Origin: Kondoa malvinella
Lineage: Eukaryota > Basidiomycota > Agaricostilbomycetes > Agaricostilbales > Kondoaceae
Assembly: GCA_039545315.1 (NCBI GenBank)
Contig: BCIM01000003.1
Location: 735,799-799,798, forward strand
Length of the DNA stretch: 64,000 nt
Direction: 5' to 3'
Of the stretch, positions 28,301 to 38,922 are shown one piece after another. Both the position numbers and the translations under genes were made by a program. The stretch's first letter is position 1. Each line of letters opens with the position of its first letter. Below the pieces are notes generated by a model that was not told the DNA's origin, searched no databases, and worked only from the letters and a program-made list of their open reading frames with translations.

Positions 28301-30405
28301 AGGCGGAGAGTCTGGTGCCGGACGCATACAAGATCTTCACCTTCTTGTCGAATTCCTTCTCTGGTCTTTCGCATCCAAAACAAACGCCTCTGTCCCATAC
28401 CACCGAGCAGGAGGCCTGCCAGCAGTGTTATCGCTTTATCTTCTCCAAGACCGAATTGCGAGTACCTTCGACTGGCCGGATTTTATCACCCCAAGCACCT
28501 GATGCCGCATCGACCACAGATTACCCTTATCTTCGTCTCCTGCTTCGTTTCGATGCGGAAGCAGCTCTAGATTGCTTCGACTCGGCTTTCGAAGAGTCTT
28601 ATCTCAACCAGAAGCACGCAAAAACGATATCTCGTCAAAAGATTGTCGAAAGCCTGATGAAAGTACAAGACGAAGCTGCGTCCGAACTTACACAAGGCGA
28701 TCAAACCTTTGTCAACATCTTTGTCGCTCGAAATCTGCCCAAGTATCCCCAGTTCCTTAAGCTTCCCGAAGAGATCATGCATACCATCCTCACCAGACTC
28801 CTTCACGATCCAGATCTGAGCACGCGCGCCGATCGAGAATTGGCGACCGAGTTTCTCTTTTCAGTTTATACGCCTCCATCGATGTCAGATTTGTTTCCCG
28901 AGCTCGAGCAAGCTGGCTTCTACCGCATCTTGCGCTCGCTGTACCGTAATCTTGGCCGATGGGCAGATCTGTCTCGGATATGCTTGAGCGATCCAGATAT
29001 GGGAGAAGATGTCTTCCGGCATTTGGATCAAGTACTTACAGCTTCAAGAGGGAAGAAAGGTGTGCCGGACACGGAAGCAGCAAATGTCATCCTCGCTTCC
29101 GTACTTCAACTAGTGGAGGTCAATCTCTTTCGCACGGTCGAACTCGTAGAGCGTTTTCTTCCTTCGCGGCATAAAGAAGCGATCGATCGTCTGGCTGAAG
29201 TGAAGGCTCGCCAATTCGCCTACTTACGATGTCTGCTTGAACCGCAAACATATGCCGAAAGTCCCGCATGGAATTACCGAAGTCTCGATCACCCAGACCT
29301 ACAGAGGCTGTATGTTCGACTTTTGTGTCACTTTGACCGTCCAGCTGTGGTACAATATCTAGCCGTAGCTGGTAGTGTGATAGAGGACCAGATTATCGCG
29401 GACTGCGAAGCCGAAGGAGCGTATGAGGCAGTCATCTGGTGCATGGATCGCAATGGGCAAACGCATCAGGCATTCGAGAAGCTGGAAGCCGTGCTGGACC
29501 AGCAGTCTGATATCCTCATTCATGCTGCGCTGGCGCACGAAGACACTGACCAATACGATTTTGAGAACGAAATCTATCGGCATCTGGATCAGCTCAACGC
29601 CTCGACTCGTGTTGGTATCGACATCTGTGTGCTGCGTTCGCATCAAGCCAATCCCAAGGGCGTCGAGCAGCTTTGGTATCAGCTGTTCGGGAGTTGTATC
29701 GCCGTCTCGCGAGATGTGTCTTCTCGACTGAAGGACTCGGCGAAGGCACAACCAGAAGCAGAAGTTGCAGATGACGCTTCTATGATTGAGCTCAAACAAG
29801 GCTGGCGAGCAGACATAGACAAGACGATGCAAAACCTGATTCAGGAAGCTTTAGCCGCTTTAGTCTCTTCCACCGATTCTCGCACCGTCTCTTTCCCTCG
29901 GCTGATGAAGCGACTGCTCGACCACAACTCATCTGGTACCTTCAGTCACCTCCGTCCTATTATTACAGGCATGATCTCCACCTACAAAGCAGAAGGCGAA
30001 GTGCTTTCAGTCGCCAAACAGCTCATCGATCAAGACCTCTATGGTCAAGTCGAGAAACTAAGCAGAGAGAAAGCAAAAGGCTGGCGACCAGCTAGTAAGA
30101 AATGCAGTGGGTGTAACGGCGAACTGTGGGGCGGAAGCATGGTTTCTGACATTCCGGGCGCAAGCGAGCATTTTGGTCAACCCTCCGTAGCGGATCTATT
30201 TGCGAAATTGGCACCGCCCCAACATCGACCCAAGATGAACAGGAAAGCGAGTCTGAAGGGTAAAGAAACGGACTGGCCTGAAAGTGCGCAGGAGCTACCT
30301 AAAGCTCAAGTAAAAGGTGGATTGCAGGCGATTGTGACGTTGAGGTCAGGCGAGATTATGCATAAGAGTTGTTACGAAGCAAGGGCGAGCGCAATGTATG
30401 TATAG
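25369..30405 (+). CDS. VPS8: CORVET complex subunit Vps8
   Basis: Endosomal tethering subunit that binds Rab5 (Vps21). A long polar, serine-rich N-terminus (from MPQDDPLSNTVSNGAASEYD) precedes a WD40-like propeller: GIICIGTAKGWVMVFDYAQT, TALAISQDHTFIAVGHATGY, IRHLGFVGARHTAIISSDDR. The large uninterrupted exon 27575-30405 gives an alpha-solenoid (DRILALVNSSNLLEAIDLTT, VYYELYERYDEEGILPIYLR, AVIWCMDRNGQTHQAFEKLE). The C-terminus carries a degenerate RING-like zinc site with KKCSGCNGELWGG and IMHKSCYEA. About 1,550 residues, within the family range. Five or so introns, all in the 5' third. It stops 53 bases before the converging membrane-protein gene. Confidence 0.9.
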
Positions 30406-30458
30406 ATAGGGATTGTACTATTGCATGGGCTATCATATGCTGGGTATTCAACGACATG

Positions 30459-31867
30459 TCACTTATGCGATTCTGACAAACGACTGATCAGGAAAGGTGA
30501 CGACACAGGAAGCAAGAGACTTACGCTCCCCAAATACCCAGGGCGAGAAAGAAGGCAAGTAGATTCAAGATAGTAGCGATATAACTGACCACTAAGGCAG
30601 CAAGTGTAGACCTGAGCAAGTGGAATTGCTCACTAAAGTCTGCAAACTTACTAGCTAAACCAACAACAGGCGCAGATAGTGACCACGCGAGTGATTGTAT
30701 GGCATGAAAGATGGTCACTGCGATGAACATGGGCGCTATAGTTGTCCGATAAAGCGTATGTCTTCCCACGAAAGCGGAATAGACTAGGAGGGTCATGGCG
30801 AGTGAAAGTAGGACCCTGCATTCATTGAGCTAAGACAAGCAGCGTAGGAAGAAACGGACCGATTTACAGTCCATAGACACAAGAGCGCGGTAGGAATCGA
30901 ATAGAGAGGTTGACCAAGGCCATCTTCCAAATCCGCCCTTCTTACAGCAATGAGATGCTCTTCCAGCCTAGCGCGTTCCATCTCTAAGAGCTCCTCATCC
31001 ATCTCATCCTCTTCTTCCCCTTGGACAGACTCTTCCTCCCAGTTCTGGTTGAGCGTCACGCCGTTTCGATCGAGCACATCGGCGTATAAACCAGTATCTC
31101 TCCAAAGCGCCAGTGATTTATAGATGACTTCTGCTGTTGCATATCCTAAGCCTAACCAAAAGGCGTGGTAGAACTGTTCGGCCATTCGAAACTCATAAGC
31201 TAAATACGTAGCTACAAGTAGAACGACTGACGCTTTCGTGTGGATGTATATGCGGACCCGACATACTTCTCACGGGAGTAGCAATAGCTGCTATCACCAG
31301 TAACCTGATTCCTTCTTGCAACACTGCGTGTAATGCCAAAGGAGCATCTTGTCTAAAGGCAGGTCTAAAGATATCAAAATGGAACAACCAGTTTAACGAG
31401 GAGAAGAAAGGTTGTTGGAGTGTTATGGTGCTTAGGTAGCCTATTATGCCAATGGTGAATTCGGGTAATAGCGCGGGTCGAGCTGAGGGTGATGACCAGC
31501 CGTAGATTGGTAGCAGAGATATGAGCGCTAGGATCACGAGCGAGCAGACGAGCGCAGAGAAATGATAGAGCTGTAATTGCCGCAGAGTAGGTAGCGAGTC
31601 AGAGAAGCTCGACTGCTGCGAGTCTGGGGATGTCTAAGGGAAAGACACCGCATCAACGTCAGGTCAAGACGAGTAGAGGGATCTCACTGAATGAGGCTAT
31701 AGACCTTATCAGTACATCACACAAGCTTATCGGTAGTCTCGCACCTGCTGTGATGTTGCCCTCCGTCTGCGCGAAGTGACGGGCGAAGGCAAGTGTATGG
31801 ATCCATAAGACTTGCTTCTTCTGTTGTTGGCCGCTACTCCTGCTGCTATACTGCTATGATGCGCCAT
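30459..31867 (-). CDS. Unknown multi-pass membrane protein with acidic loop
   Basis: Not assigned to a named family. The start at 31867 opens a basic, Ser/Arg-rich N-terminus (MAHHSSIAAGVAANNRRSKS). Hydrophobic segments follow: SALVCSLVILALISLLPIYG, LLPEFTIGIIGYLSTITLQQ, AVLQEGIRLLVIAAIATPVR, FYHAFWLGLGYATAEVIYKS, YSIPTALLCLWTV, and two more in IAPMFIAVTIFHAIQ and LLAFFLALGIWG. Between them is an acidic stretch (GEEEDEMDEELLEMERARLE) that could be cytosolic. A final intron with a perfect GTAAGT donor after LGIWGA adds a 25-base last exon (RLSESHK, stop at 30459). Four or five introns. The conserved-looking FWLGLGYATAEVIYKSLALW may be a useful search query. Confidence 0.75.
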
Positions 31868-31932
31868 TGCACAGCGGCGTCGTCGAACATGAACATGAAA
31901 ATCTTTCGACCAAACACCACGACTCGTAGACC
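31868..31932. promoter_or_regulatory. 65-base divergent promoter, membrane protein / BRX1
   Basis: Only 65 bases separate the two opposing ATGs, making this the shortest divergent gap in the window. No TATA box is seen. Confidence 0.55.
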
Positions 31933-33177
31933 ATGGCACCCATTTCACTCATGAAAGGCAAGAGGAAGAGACAACAAGTAGAAGAGTCTGACTCTGAAGG
32001 GTCAAGCGATAGCGAATCCTCTGGTAGCAGCAGCAGCAGCAGTTCTGAAGGGGAAGAAATTGTTCAAGAGCCTTCAACGTCGGCCGCTGTTGCTCCTTTA
32101 GCTGCATTCAGGCAAAAAGTACTCGTGCTGTCTTCAAGAGGTGTTACGCAAAGGATGAGGCATGTCATGAATGATTTGAGCGCTTTGCTGCCTCAAGCGA
32201 AAAAAGGTACATCTACCGTCCACTGTCCTCGTATGAGACTGTTTGGCTCATGCGACACTTCGATAAAGACGCCAAATTGGATTCAAAGCATCAGTTATAC
32301 ATGGTGAACGAATTAGCAGAACTGTCAAATTGCAACAATGCCTTGTTCTTTGAAGCCAGACGACACCAAGATTTATATATGTGGGCAAGTAAAACACCTA
32401 ATGGTCCTTCTGTTCGCTTTCACGTCCTCAATTCGCACACAATGGACGAATTGAAGATGACGGGCAATTGTTTGAAAGGGTCTAGACCGATCGTCTGCTT
32501 TGATAAAGCCTTTGATGAGGAGCCGCATTTGAGGGTCATCAAGGAGCTCCTTATGCATGTGTGTATCTCTCTTCTGGTTGCTGTGGGAAGACTGAGTGTT
32601 CCTCATAGATATTCGCGGTCCCGAAAACGGCTAGAAGAGCAAAACCTTTTGTCGATCACGTAGTCAGCTTTTCAATGGCAGATGGTAAAGTCTGGTTCAG
32701 GAATTACCAGGTTCGTTCTTCTCATTACATCCTCAACCTTCAACTCACCCTGAATACAGATCATCGACAACGCTCATGGAGTAGAAGTAGATGACATGGA
32801 GATTGAAGAAGCAGCAGCCAAAGCTTCAAAGAAATCAAAATCCAAAACAGACACTACAAACGCTCGAGTAACGCTTTCCGAAATTGGACCCAGATTCGTT
32901 CTTGTGCCAGTGAAAATCTTTGAAGGCTCTTTTGGCGGAGCGACATTGTATGAGAACAAAGGTGCATCTCCTACGCTGTTTCTCAGGTTGTTCTGATGAC
33001 TCTGCGGGTTGCGAACGTACAGATTTCACTCCGCCTTCTGAAGCGCTCATTGCGAGAAAGATGGAACGAGCGGGCAAGTATAAGAATAGAAAAGAAGCTC
33101 AGGATAGTAGGGCTAACAAGTTGGAGACGCTGGACGCAAACAAGGTGCTGGATCCGCTCGGTGGGGTGTTCGCTTGA
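31933..33177 (+). CDS. BRX1: Ribosome biogenesis protein Brx1 (Brix domain)
   Basis: Needed for 60S subunit assembly in the nucleolus. The N-terminus is acidic and serine-rich (a CAG/AGC trinucleotide run codes for serines near 32025-32045). The Brix domain follows: KVLVLSSRGVTQRMRHVMND, LSALLPQAKK, VNELAELSNCNNALFFEARR, QDLYMWASKTPNGPSVRFHV, TGNCLKGSRPIVCFDKAFDE, HLRVIKELLMHIF, VVSFSMADGKVWFRNYQ, RVTLSEIGPRFVLVPVKIFE and GSFGGATLYENKDFTPPSEA. Ends LDANKVLDPLGGVFA. Five exons, about 300 residues, normal. Confidence 0.94.
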
Positions 33178-33404
33178 TGGGATTTTGCATTTTATCATCG
33201 TTTCGCATGGTTTTCTTACCTGTCCTGTGTGATTCTGTATCCGTTACTGTTTGTCCCCGAAGCTTGGCTGTCGCTTAGTATCGCTTGCGTCTCACTTCGG
33301 CCGGCCGAACGAACGCCAAATTACGTGACGTTTTTGAAGATCCTCTCTAGATCCGCAACAGCGAAGCTTCCTGAAAGCCTATTTCCTGTACCATCCAATA
33401 CACA

Positions 33405-34959
33405 ATGTCCTTCGCTTCTCTCGGGTAGGTCGACAAGCCTCATTAGTAGCTTCGGCCCTACTTAATGTTTGGTGTCGGCCCACAGAAAGTACTCGCTTCC
33501 CGTCCAATCGCTCATCGCAACAGCAGGCGTACATCCCTTCTGTACTATACTCTCTTGCTTCAAGCTGAACTTGCAATTACACAGTTCTCCTTCGGCGTAC
33601 AAACCTTAGCAGCAGGTGTCTTTGTCCCACAACAGAATGAACGCTATTTCGATCTCCTAGGCTCAATCGGTTTCCTCTCCTCTACCGCATTCAGTCTTTA
33701 TTTCCCAACTTTACGTTCGAGGTTGGCTGGAAATTATGTGCCTATTCCCAGAATCACGAGCTTTCATCCGAGGAGCTTGATTCTGTCTGCGTTGACGGCG
33801 TTGTGGGCTGGAAGGTTGGGTTCGTTCTTGTTTATGCGGATCAAGGTTCGTCGCAAGAGTATACCCTTGCTTTGGCTCATATGCTACACTGATGAACAGA
33901 AACACGGCAAAGAGTATGTGCTGGCTCTGTGCTGCTTGACAGTATTGATAATTTGCCGACAGTGGAAGATTTGATGAGATCAAGAAGAGTCCTGTATGTC
34001 ACTATGCATTGGCCACGAGTGAGCAGCTCTGACATTACTGGCAGCTCCAATTCTTTGGCGTCTGGCAGTTTCAAGGTCAGTGCTGCCGCCCTTAGTCCGC
34101 TCAGGACTAAGCAGAGGCATCATCGACAGCTACTTGGGTCACTTTGACTGCGCTGCCAGTCTTTGCTGTCAAGTAAGTAACGTCACTGGCAGGCGAATCC
34201 AGCTGATTCGTAAAATCAGCGCTATCCCGCGTCACATGCAACCTGCTCTAGCTCTTCGTGACTACATTGGTCTCGCAGGTACGTGAGCACTCTCGTAATT
34301 CAGCGTATGCTGATTCCGAGTAAATGCGGACAGGCTGGGTAGGAGCTTTCCTTTTCGAAGTGATTGCCGATCGTCAAAAGTCGGCATGGCGCACTGCCAA
34401 GGACAACAAGGAGCAGTAAGCTTTATGCTGAGAAGATCATGCAAGTCTGACCTTGCCGCAGTGATGAGAAGTTTATCACTACTGGTCTTTGGTCCTTGAG
34501 CCGACACCCCAACGTGGGTCTGCTAGCTTTGCAGTTGGAAGGGATCTGATTGACGTGTGGACTTGCAGTACTTCGGTGAAGTCGGTATGTGGGCTTCAAT
34601 CTACCTGCTTGCCACAAGGGGTCTCTTCGCTTCCGGCGCTTTCCCTACTTGGTTTGCTGTCGCTGCCGCGGCTGGCCCTCTCGTTAGTCTCACTGTCTCA
34701 TTGTAAACCTGAGCTGATCGTGCCACAGTTTGAATACTGTCTTATTCGTTTCGCGTCGGGCGTGCCGATGCGTGAGTACTTTGTATACTTTCAATGCTCA
34801 AGCTTATGCCTTGACAGTGGAGGCAAAGGCCGAGAAGCAATTTGGCAAAGACGCAGACTGGCAAAAGTACAAGCGCGAGGTAAGTCTCTACTTCTCAGGC
34901 GACTGTCATTGCTCATCTCTTCCCAATAGACCCCGGTCTTCTTCCCCAAGTTCTGGTGA
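33405..34959 (+). CDS. DUF1295 / steroid 5-alpha-reductase-like membrane protein
   Basis: Polytopic membrane protein of the 3-oxo-5-alpha-steroid 4-dehydrogenase-like superfamily. Exons give MSFASLGKYSLPVQSLIATA, FSFGVQTLAAGVFVPQQNER, YFDLLGSIGFLSSTAFSLYF, SLILSALTALWAGRLGSFLF, KHGKDSRFDEIKKSP, LRDYIGLAGWVGAFLFEVIA, DRQKSAWRTAKDN, the signature LSRHPNYFGEVGMWASIYLL, FEYCLIRFASGVPMLEAKAE and the end YKRETPVFFPKFW. About nine introns, roughly 340 residues. The RHPNYFGE motif is the NADPH-binding-type signature of the superfamily. The actual substrate is unknown. Confidence 0.85.
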
Positions 34960-35486
34960 ATGAGGAATTGAAGGGCTCATGTGCGAGTAAACTAAACTTT
35001 CGGATGTATGCATTGATATGATGTTGCCAACTGGTGCTGCAGTATGATGTGAAACATCGAAGTGCCGAACTTCGTCGGCAGCTTATGCCCTAGCTACAAT
35101 GCAGAAAGACACGACTCGCAGCTGCAGATAGGATTCAAACTCCGGTCTTGGATCACGGAAAGCGACAGATTTCCGTTCTTCAAGTTCTTTCTACACAGCG
35201 ACACCATATGCATGCTCAGATGAAGAGGTTTCTTATGGTCATCTGACAGCGCTCTGTACACTCTTCTGCAGCCCTTCGAGCAACCAGTCGGCTCACCCTA
35301 ACGCGTGGATCTGCTAGATCAGCATGTCTCTGATATCAAATCTGAGACCTTTCACGCGCCGCTCGTATTCATTACTTTTCGTTTCTGCTCTCCTTTCTCT
35401 CTTCCTTCCATAGAGCAGACCTTTCCATCCTTTTGGCCAGCTTGAAATCCCTTTCTTCCGCTGCAACTCGTGGGCAGGTGTCCAGT
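34960..35486. promoter_or_regulatory. Upstream region of the cysteine-rich secreted protein
   Basis: 527 bases between two genes on the same strand. It holds the 3' end of the DUF1295 gene and the presumed promoter and leader of the next gene. A short pyrimidine-rich frame at 35324-35415 resembles a signal peptide but runs into a stop and was not accepted as an exon. Confidence 0.45.
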
Positions 35487-37592
35487 ATGATCTGCCACAC
35501 TGCCGTACTGTTCAGCTCTCTAGCACTCTTTTCGCTCGCAGTGAACGCCGCACCGAGTCAAGGCAACTTGGGCGGCCTGTGTTACAACCTCCAGCCAAGG
35601 AAACTACTGTAACTCTGGGTACAGCTGTACAAGCGCAATCGGCTTTGGAGGGCAGTGCTTAGCGCTGCCTGGATCTGCTTGCACATACGCGTCGGACTGT
35701 TTCGGAGGTGCGAATGTTGAAGGCATATGTGCGCAAGGAAGATGTTTGGGTCCAAGCGGATCTATCGGATGTACAAGCGATCGGAATTGCATCACTGGCT
35801 TATGTGGACCTCCAAACCAGTGTAAGTGTTTCCATGCTTGAGTCAGAGGGCATCATCCTGATCTCCCTTTAGTCTCGCAAGGATCAGGGGTCTGCGCTAA
35901 TGCTGTCACGGCTGGCGTGAGCTGCCAATCTCAAGGGTACGTTCATCTGTACCCTGCAATTGTAGATACTGATGCTCGACCTAGCCGATTGCGACGCGTA
36001 CAAAGTCTACGATGGCTCAAATGTCCAAAAGCCAAAATATGTCAGCGCAAGGCTTACATGCATCGCAGGCATGTGCTCTACTGCAACACCTCGTGCTGCT
36101 TGCAGGTAACTCGCTTCTGAGTGGATCAGAACAGCGCTAATAATAGATTTCCAGGAGCGATGCCAGTTGCTACATCGATGGTGCTACTCCTTTCGACTGC
36201 TACAACGGTCAATGCGCCTCGCCGGTAGGCTCTTATTGCTCTTCCAACACTCAATGTGCAAGCGGCACTTGTAAGAGCACTGGGGACACGGGAAACACAT
36301 GCGATTACAGCGGTTTAAACAGTTTGTGTCGAGAAGACTCGTGAGTACCCCATATCACGCCATGTCGCATCATTCGACTGAATCTTTCGCATAGCAATTG
36401 CCTTGTTGGCGATTGTGTCGGCGGAACATGCCAAACAAAGGCAGTGGGCAGTTCATGTTCAGGAAATAGTGCATGTGCATCCGGTCTATGCGATAATTTT
36501 GTTTGCTCTTTGGCGTTAGGTGAGCGATGCAGCTCATCGCTGTCATGCTTGTTTCATTCTTCTCGTAGGTGCTACATGCCAACAGGGTGACCCATGTCTT
36601 GCGGGAACTTGCTTCAAAGGCATATGCACGCGAGGTGGTCCGTTGAACACCAAGTGCTCCTCGAGCTCGGCATGTGCTTCCAATGTTTGCTTCAATGGAA
36701 CATGTCAGCTTGCCCTTGGTAAGTTCTGGTCTGTCCTGTATTAAGAACCAGACTGACCATTCTTTATAGGATCGTCTTGTGGACTGGGCGACCCTTGTTC
36801 TGGCGGTACATGCTACAAAGGAATCTGTACTCGAGGCGCCCAGCCGAACGAAACTTGCTCATCAAGCAACCCATGTCTGTCTGGCACCTGTATTAACGGC
36901 CGATGCCCTCAAGCTCGCCCGGACCAATTCTGCGTCACATCATCCCAATGCACAACGAATAATTGCTACAATTTTACTTGTCGGAACAGTGGTCTTGATG
37001 AAGCCTGCAGCGATGCATCGGATTGCAGAAACCCCTATACCTGTATCAATGGAAAGTGTGGAGCAGGATCTGCTGGAAAAGACTGCTTCGTCGAAACGGA
37101 TTGTCTTGGTCCACGGTGCGAACCTTTCGACGGCGCTTACTTACTACCGTATGGCATCTGCGTCGCCAACTTGGGCAGTTGCAAATGCAGCGCCTCTGAT
37201 CAAGGAGGAGCTTGCCGACTCAGTTCCGACTGTTCGGGCAGTCTTAATTGCATCACTTCCTCCTGCGGCTCTTGCGGCACAAGTCAAGTTTACGACCCGC
37301 TGACCAAGAGCTGCAAAGCTGCGCCGCCAACCATATCTGGCAAAAGCATCTCTGGTCGAAGGTTGCAGCGCAAACATTTGGAAATGCTTCGATCTTGTCC
37401 GGCATCAGAAACCTATTGTCCAAAATTGGGTTGCGTCAATGTCCAAGAAGAGCTACAGGCCTGCGGGAATTGTGATACGGATTGTAGCTCGTCCAGAGGG
37501 AATATGGGATGCGTTGCGGGCATGTGCGTCTCTGGTGAGTTCTCACTGTCTCCTCAATACTTCGCATTGGCTCACATATGACAGTAAACTGA
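35487..37592 (+). CDS. Secreted cysteine-rich protein with CPL1-like C-terminus
   Basis: Signal peptide MICHTAVLFSSLALFSLAVN, cleavage before APSQGN. The rest is a chain of degenerate cysteine modules of the type CxxxxxCxxGxC, e.g. GSACTYASDCFGG, SYCSSNTQCASGTCKS, SCSGNSACASGLC, DPCLAGTCFKGICTRG and DPCSGGTCYKGICTRG (the last two nearly identical). The C-terminal block, LRSCPASETYCPKLGCVNVQ, EELQACGNCDTDCSSSRGNM, GCVAGMCVSVN, matches the fungal CPL1-like domain. An intron 35579-35624 resolves an apparent frame break (GGL/CTSAIGFG), and an intron ending at about 36043 resolves a second. The last coding exon is 8 bases (stop 37590-37592). About seven introns, well over 500 residues. Cell-wall or secreted location is inferred; no activity can be assigned. 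Confidence 0.78.
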
Positions 37593-37765
37593 GCCGGACT
37601 GTCTGTATGGGCATGTGGGTTATCGAGGGTTTGTACCGATTTAGGGCTGCACAGAGAGGGTTCGAATGTAAATATTCATTCTGCATAATTTCTATAGACA
37701 AACACCGAATCCGAGGCTTGAAGCTACCATCGGACACCTTTTCGCTTACATTAGCCAACCTTCGT

Positions 37766-38675
37766 CTAGTAGACCTTGGCGTCAATGTGAGTGCCGTAGT
37801 AGTCGGACTGTGCCAAAGCGTATGACGGAGCAGATGCTTCCATATGTGCGGTAGAGTTGCGGGAAGCGTAGTGGTATTCAGTAGACTCCCATGGGACCTG
37901 CTGGCGGATTAGTAGAGTACGAAATAGGGTCGCGAAGACTTACCAGAGCGATGAGCTTTGTAGGGTTTCCAACAGCGGTAGTAGAGACTTGGAAATGACC
38001 AATCTGGCCGATGATGTACGCGTCGAGGACATCAACAGCTGCTTTTAGTGCTTCGGGAGTGACGGAAGGACCGAGGGTAGAGGTGTATCGCTCGACAATG
38101 TGACGGGCTGGTGTGATATTTGGTACGACGGGTGCTCGGAAGGCGTAAAGATAGTCTTCGATCTGCTACATGTCAACGACACCCATCTTTGCATTCGGTG
38201 GGACTTACTAAATATTCCTGGAAGGTCGCGTAAGCTTGCTTGTTGGCTTTGAGAGCTGTCTTGCTAAAAGAGGAGCCAAGTGAGCATTCACAATTGCCCA
38301 TGTTGGCGGATCGACATACGCTGCTGTAGCATCGGCTTGATTTGTCCAGTCTAAAGACAAAGCATCAGTCTTAGGTGATTGTCTCCGGAGCCAAAAAAAA
38401 AAATACTCACCGATCAAGACAGCATACCTGTTGGCATCCTCAACCAAGAAGCCCGCAGCAACGCCAGTAGTACCCTTGAAGTCTCTACTCTCGGTCTGAG
38501 ATGCAGCGTAGCAGGGGAAGAATGCTACTCACTGGACACATTTGAGTACAGCAGCTGAAGACTGTTGTACCTTCTTAAGGTCCTTGCCAGGGATCTGGAA
38601 GAGGAGACTTTGGGTAAGGGCGAAGGCTGATTGAGCCAGCAGAAGAGCAGGCAGAAGAGCTTTGAATGCGAACAT
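37766..38675 (-). CDS. Secreted protein of unknown family
   Basis: Signal peptide MFAFKALLPALLLAQSAFAL, then a mostly helical, alanine-rich mature part built from five or six exons: SLLFQIPGKDLKKVQQSSAA, VLKCV, DFKGTTGVAAGFLVEDANRY, AVLIDWTNQADATAA, AKTALKANKQAYATFQEYLI, EDYLYAFRAPVVPNITPARH, IVERYTSTLGPSVTPEALKA, AVDVLDAYIIGQIGHFQVST, TAVGNPTKLIALVPWESTEY and an end SDYYGTHIDAKVY. Stop at 37766. Only one or two cysteines, no catalytic motif recognised. The architecture is reminiscent of fungal hydrophobic-surface-binding proteins but sequence support for that is weak. An 11-base A run (38393-38403, a poly-T on the coding strand) sits in an intron. Confidence 0.72.
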
Positions 38676-38922
38676 GCCGAGTGAGATGAGCTTAGGGTGG
38701 ATGAGAGCAATAGCAAGACAAGAGAGCGAAAGGAAAGATTCGCGAGAGATCATTTGACTCGGCGATGGACCTTGCTTGCGCCTCACATAGCATAAGAGCG
38801 TGAGGCATTCCATCCCCTTCGGAAGCAAATTCAAAGTCAAATACGCCTCTTGACCTGCACTGCATCACATATAGAATAGAATAGGGTAGATACCCACAGC
38901 GAGGAGCTAGACCATAATCAGA

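Noticed and set aside
32022..32045. AGC trinucleotide run considered as a microsatellite locus of interest
   Set aside because: It simply encodes serines in the disordered BRX1 N-terminus; a similar run encodes serines in VPS8 near 25475.
35120..35150. Possible tRNA B-box (GATTCAAACTCC)
   Set aside because: No matching A-box or cloverleaf could be built from the preceding 60 bases.
35579..35624. Apparent frameshift near the start of the cysteine-rich gene, suggesting a pseudogene
   Set aside because: A 46-base GT-AG intron with a TGTAAC branch-like sequence restores the cysteine frame, so a break is not needed.
35930..36045. Second apparent frame break in the cysteine-rich gene
   Set aside because: Using an acceptor at about 36043 joins SCQSQG to ARLTCIAGMC in frame.
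37655..37680. GGTTCGAATG resembling a tRNA B-box
   Set aside because: It lacks the CC end and an acceptor stem, and overlaps the 3' region of two genes.
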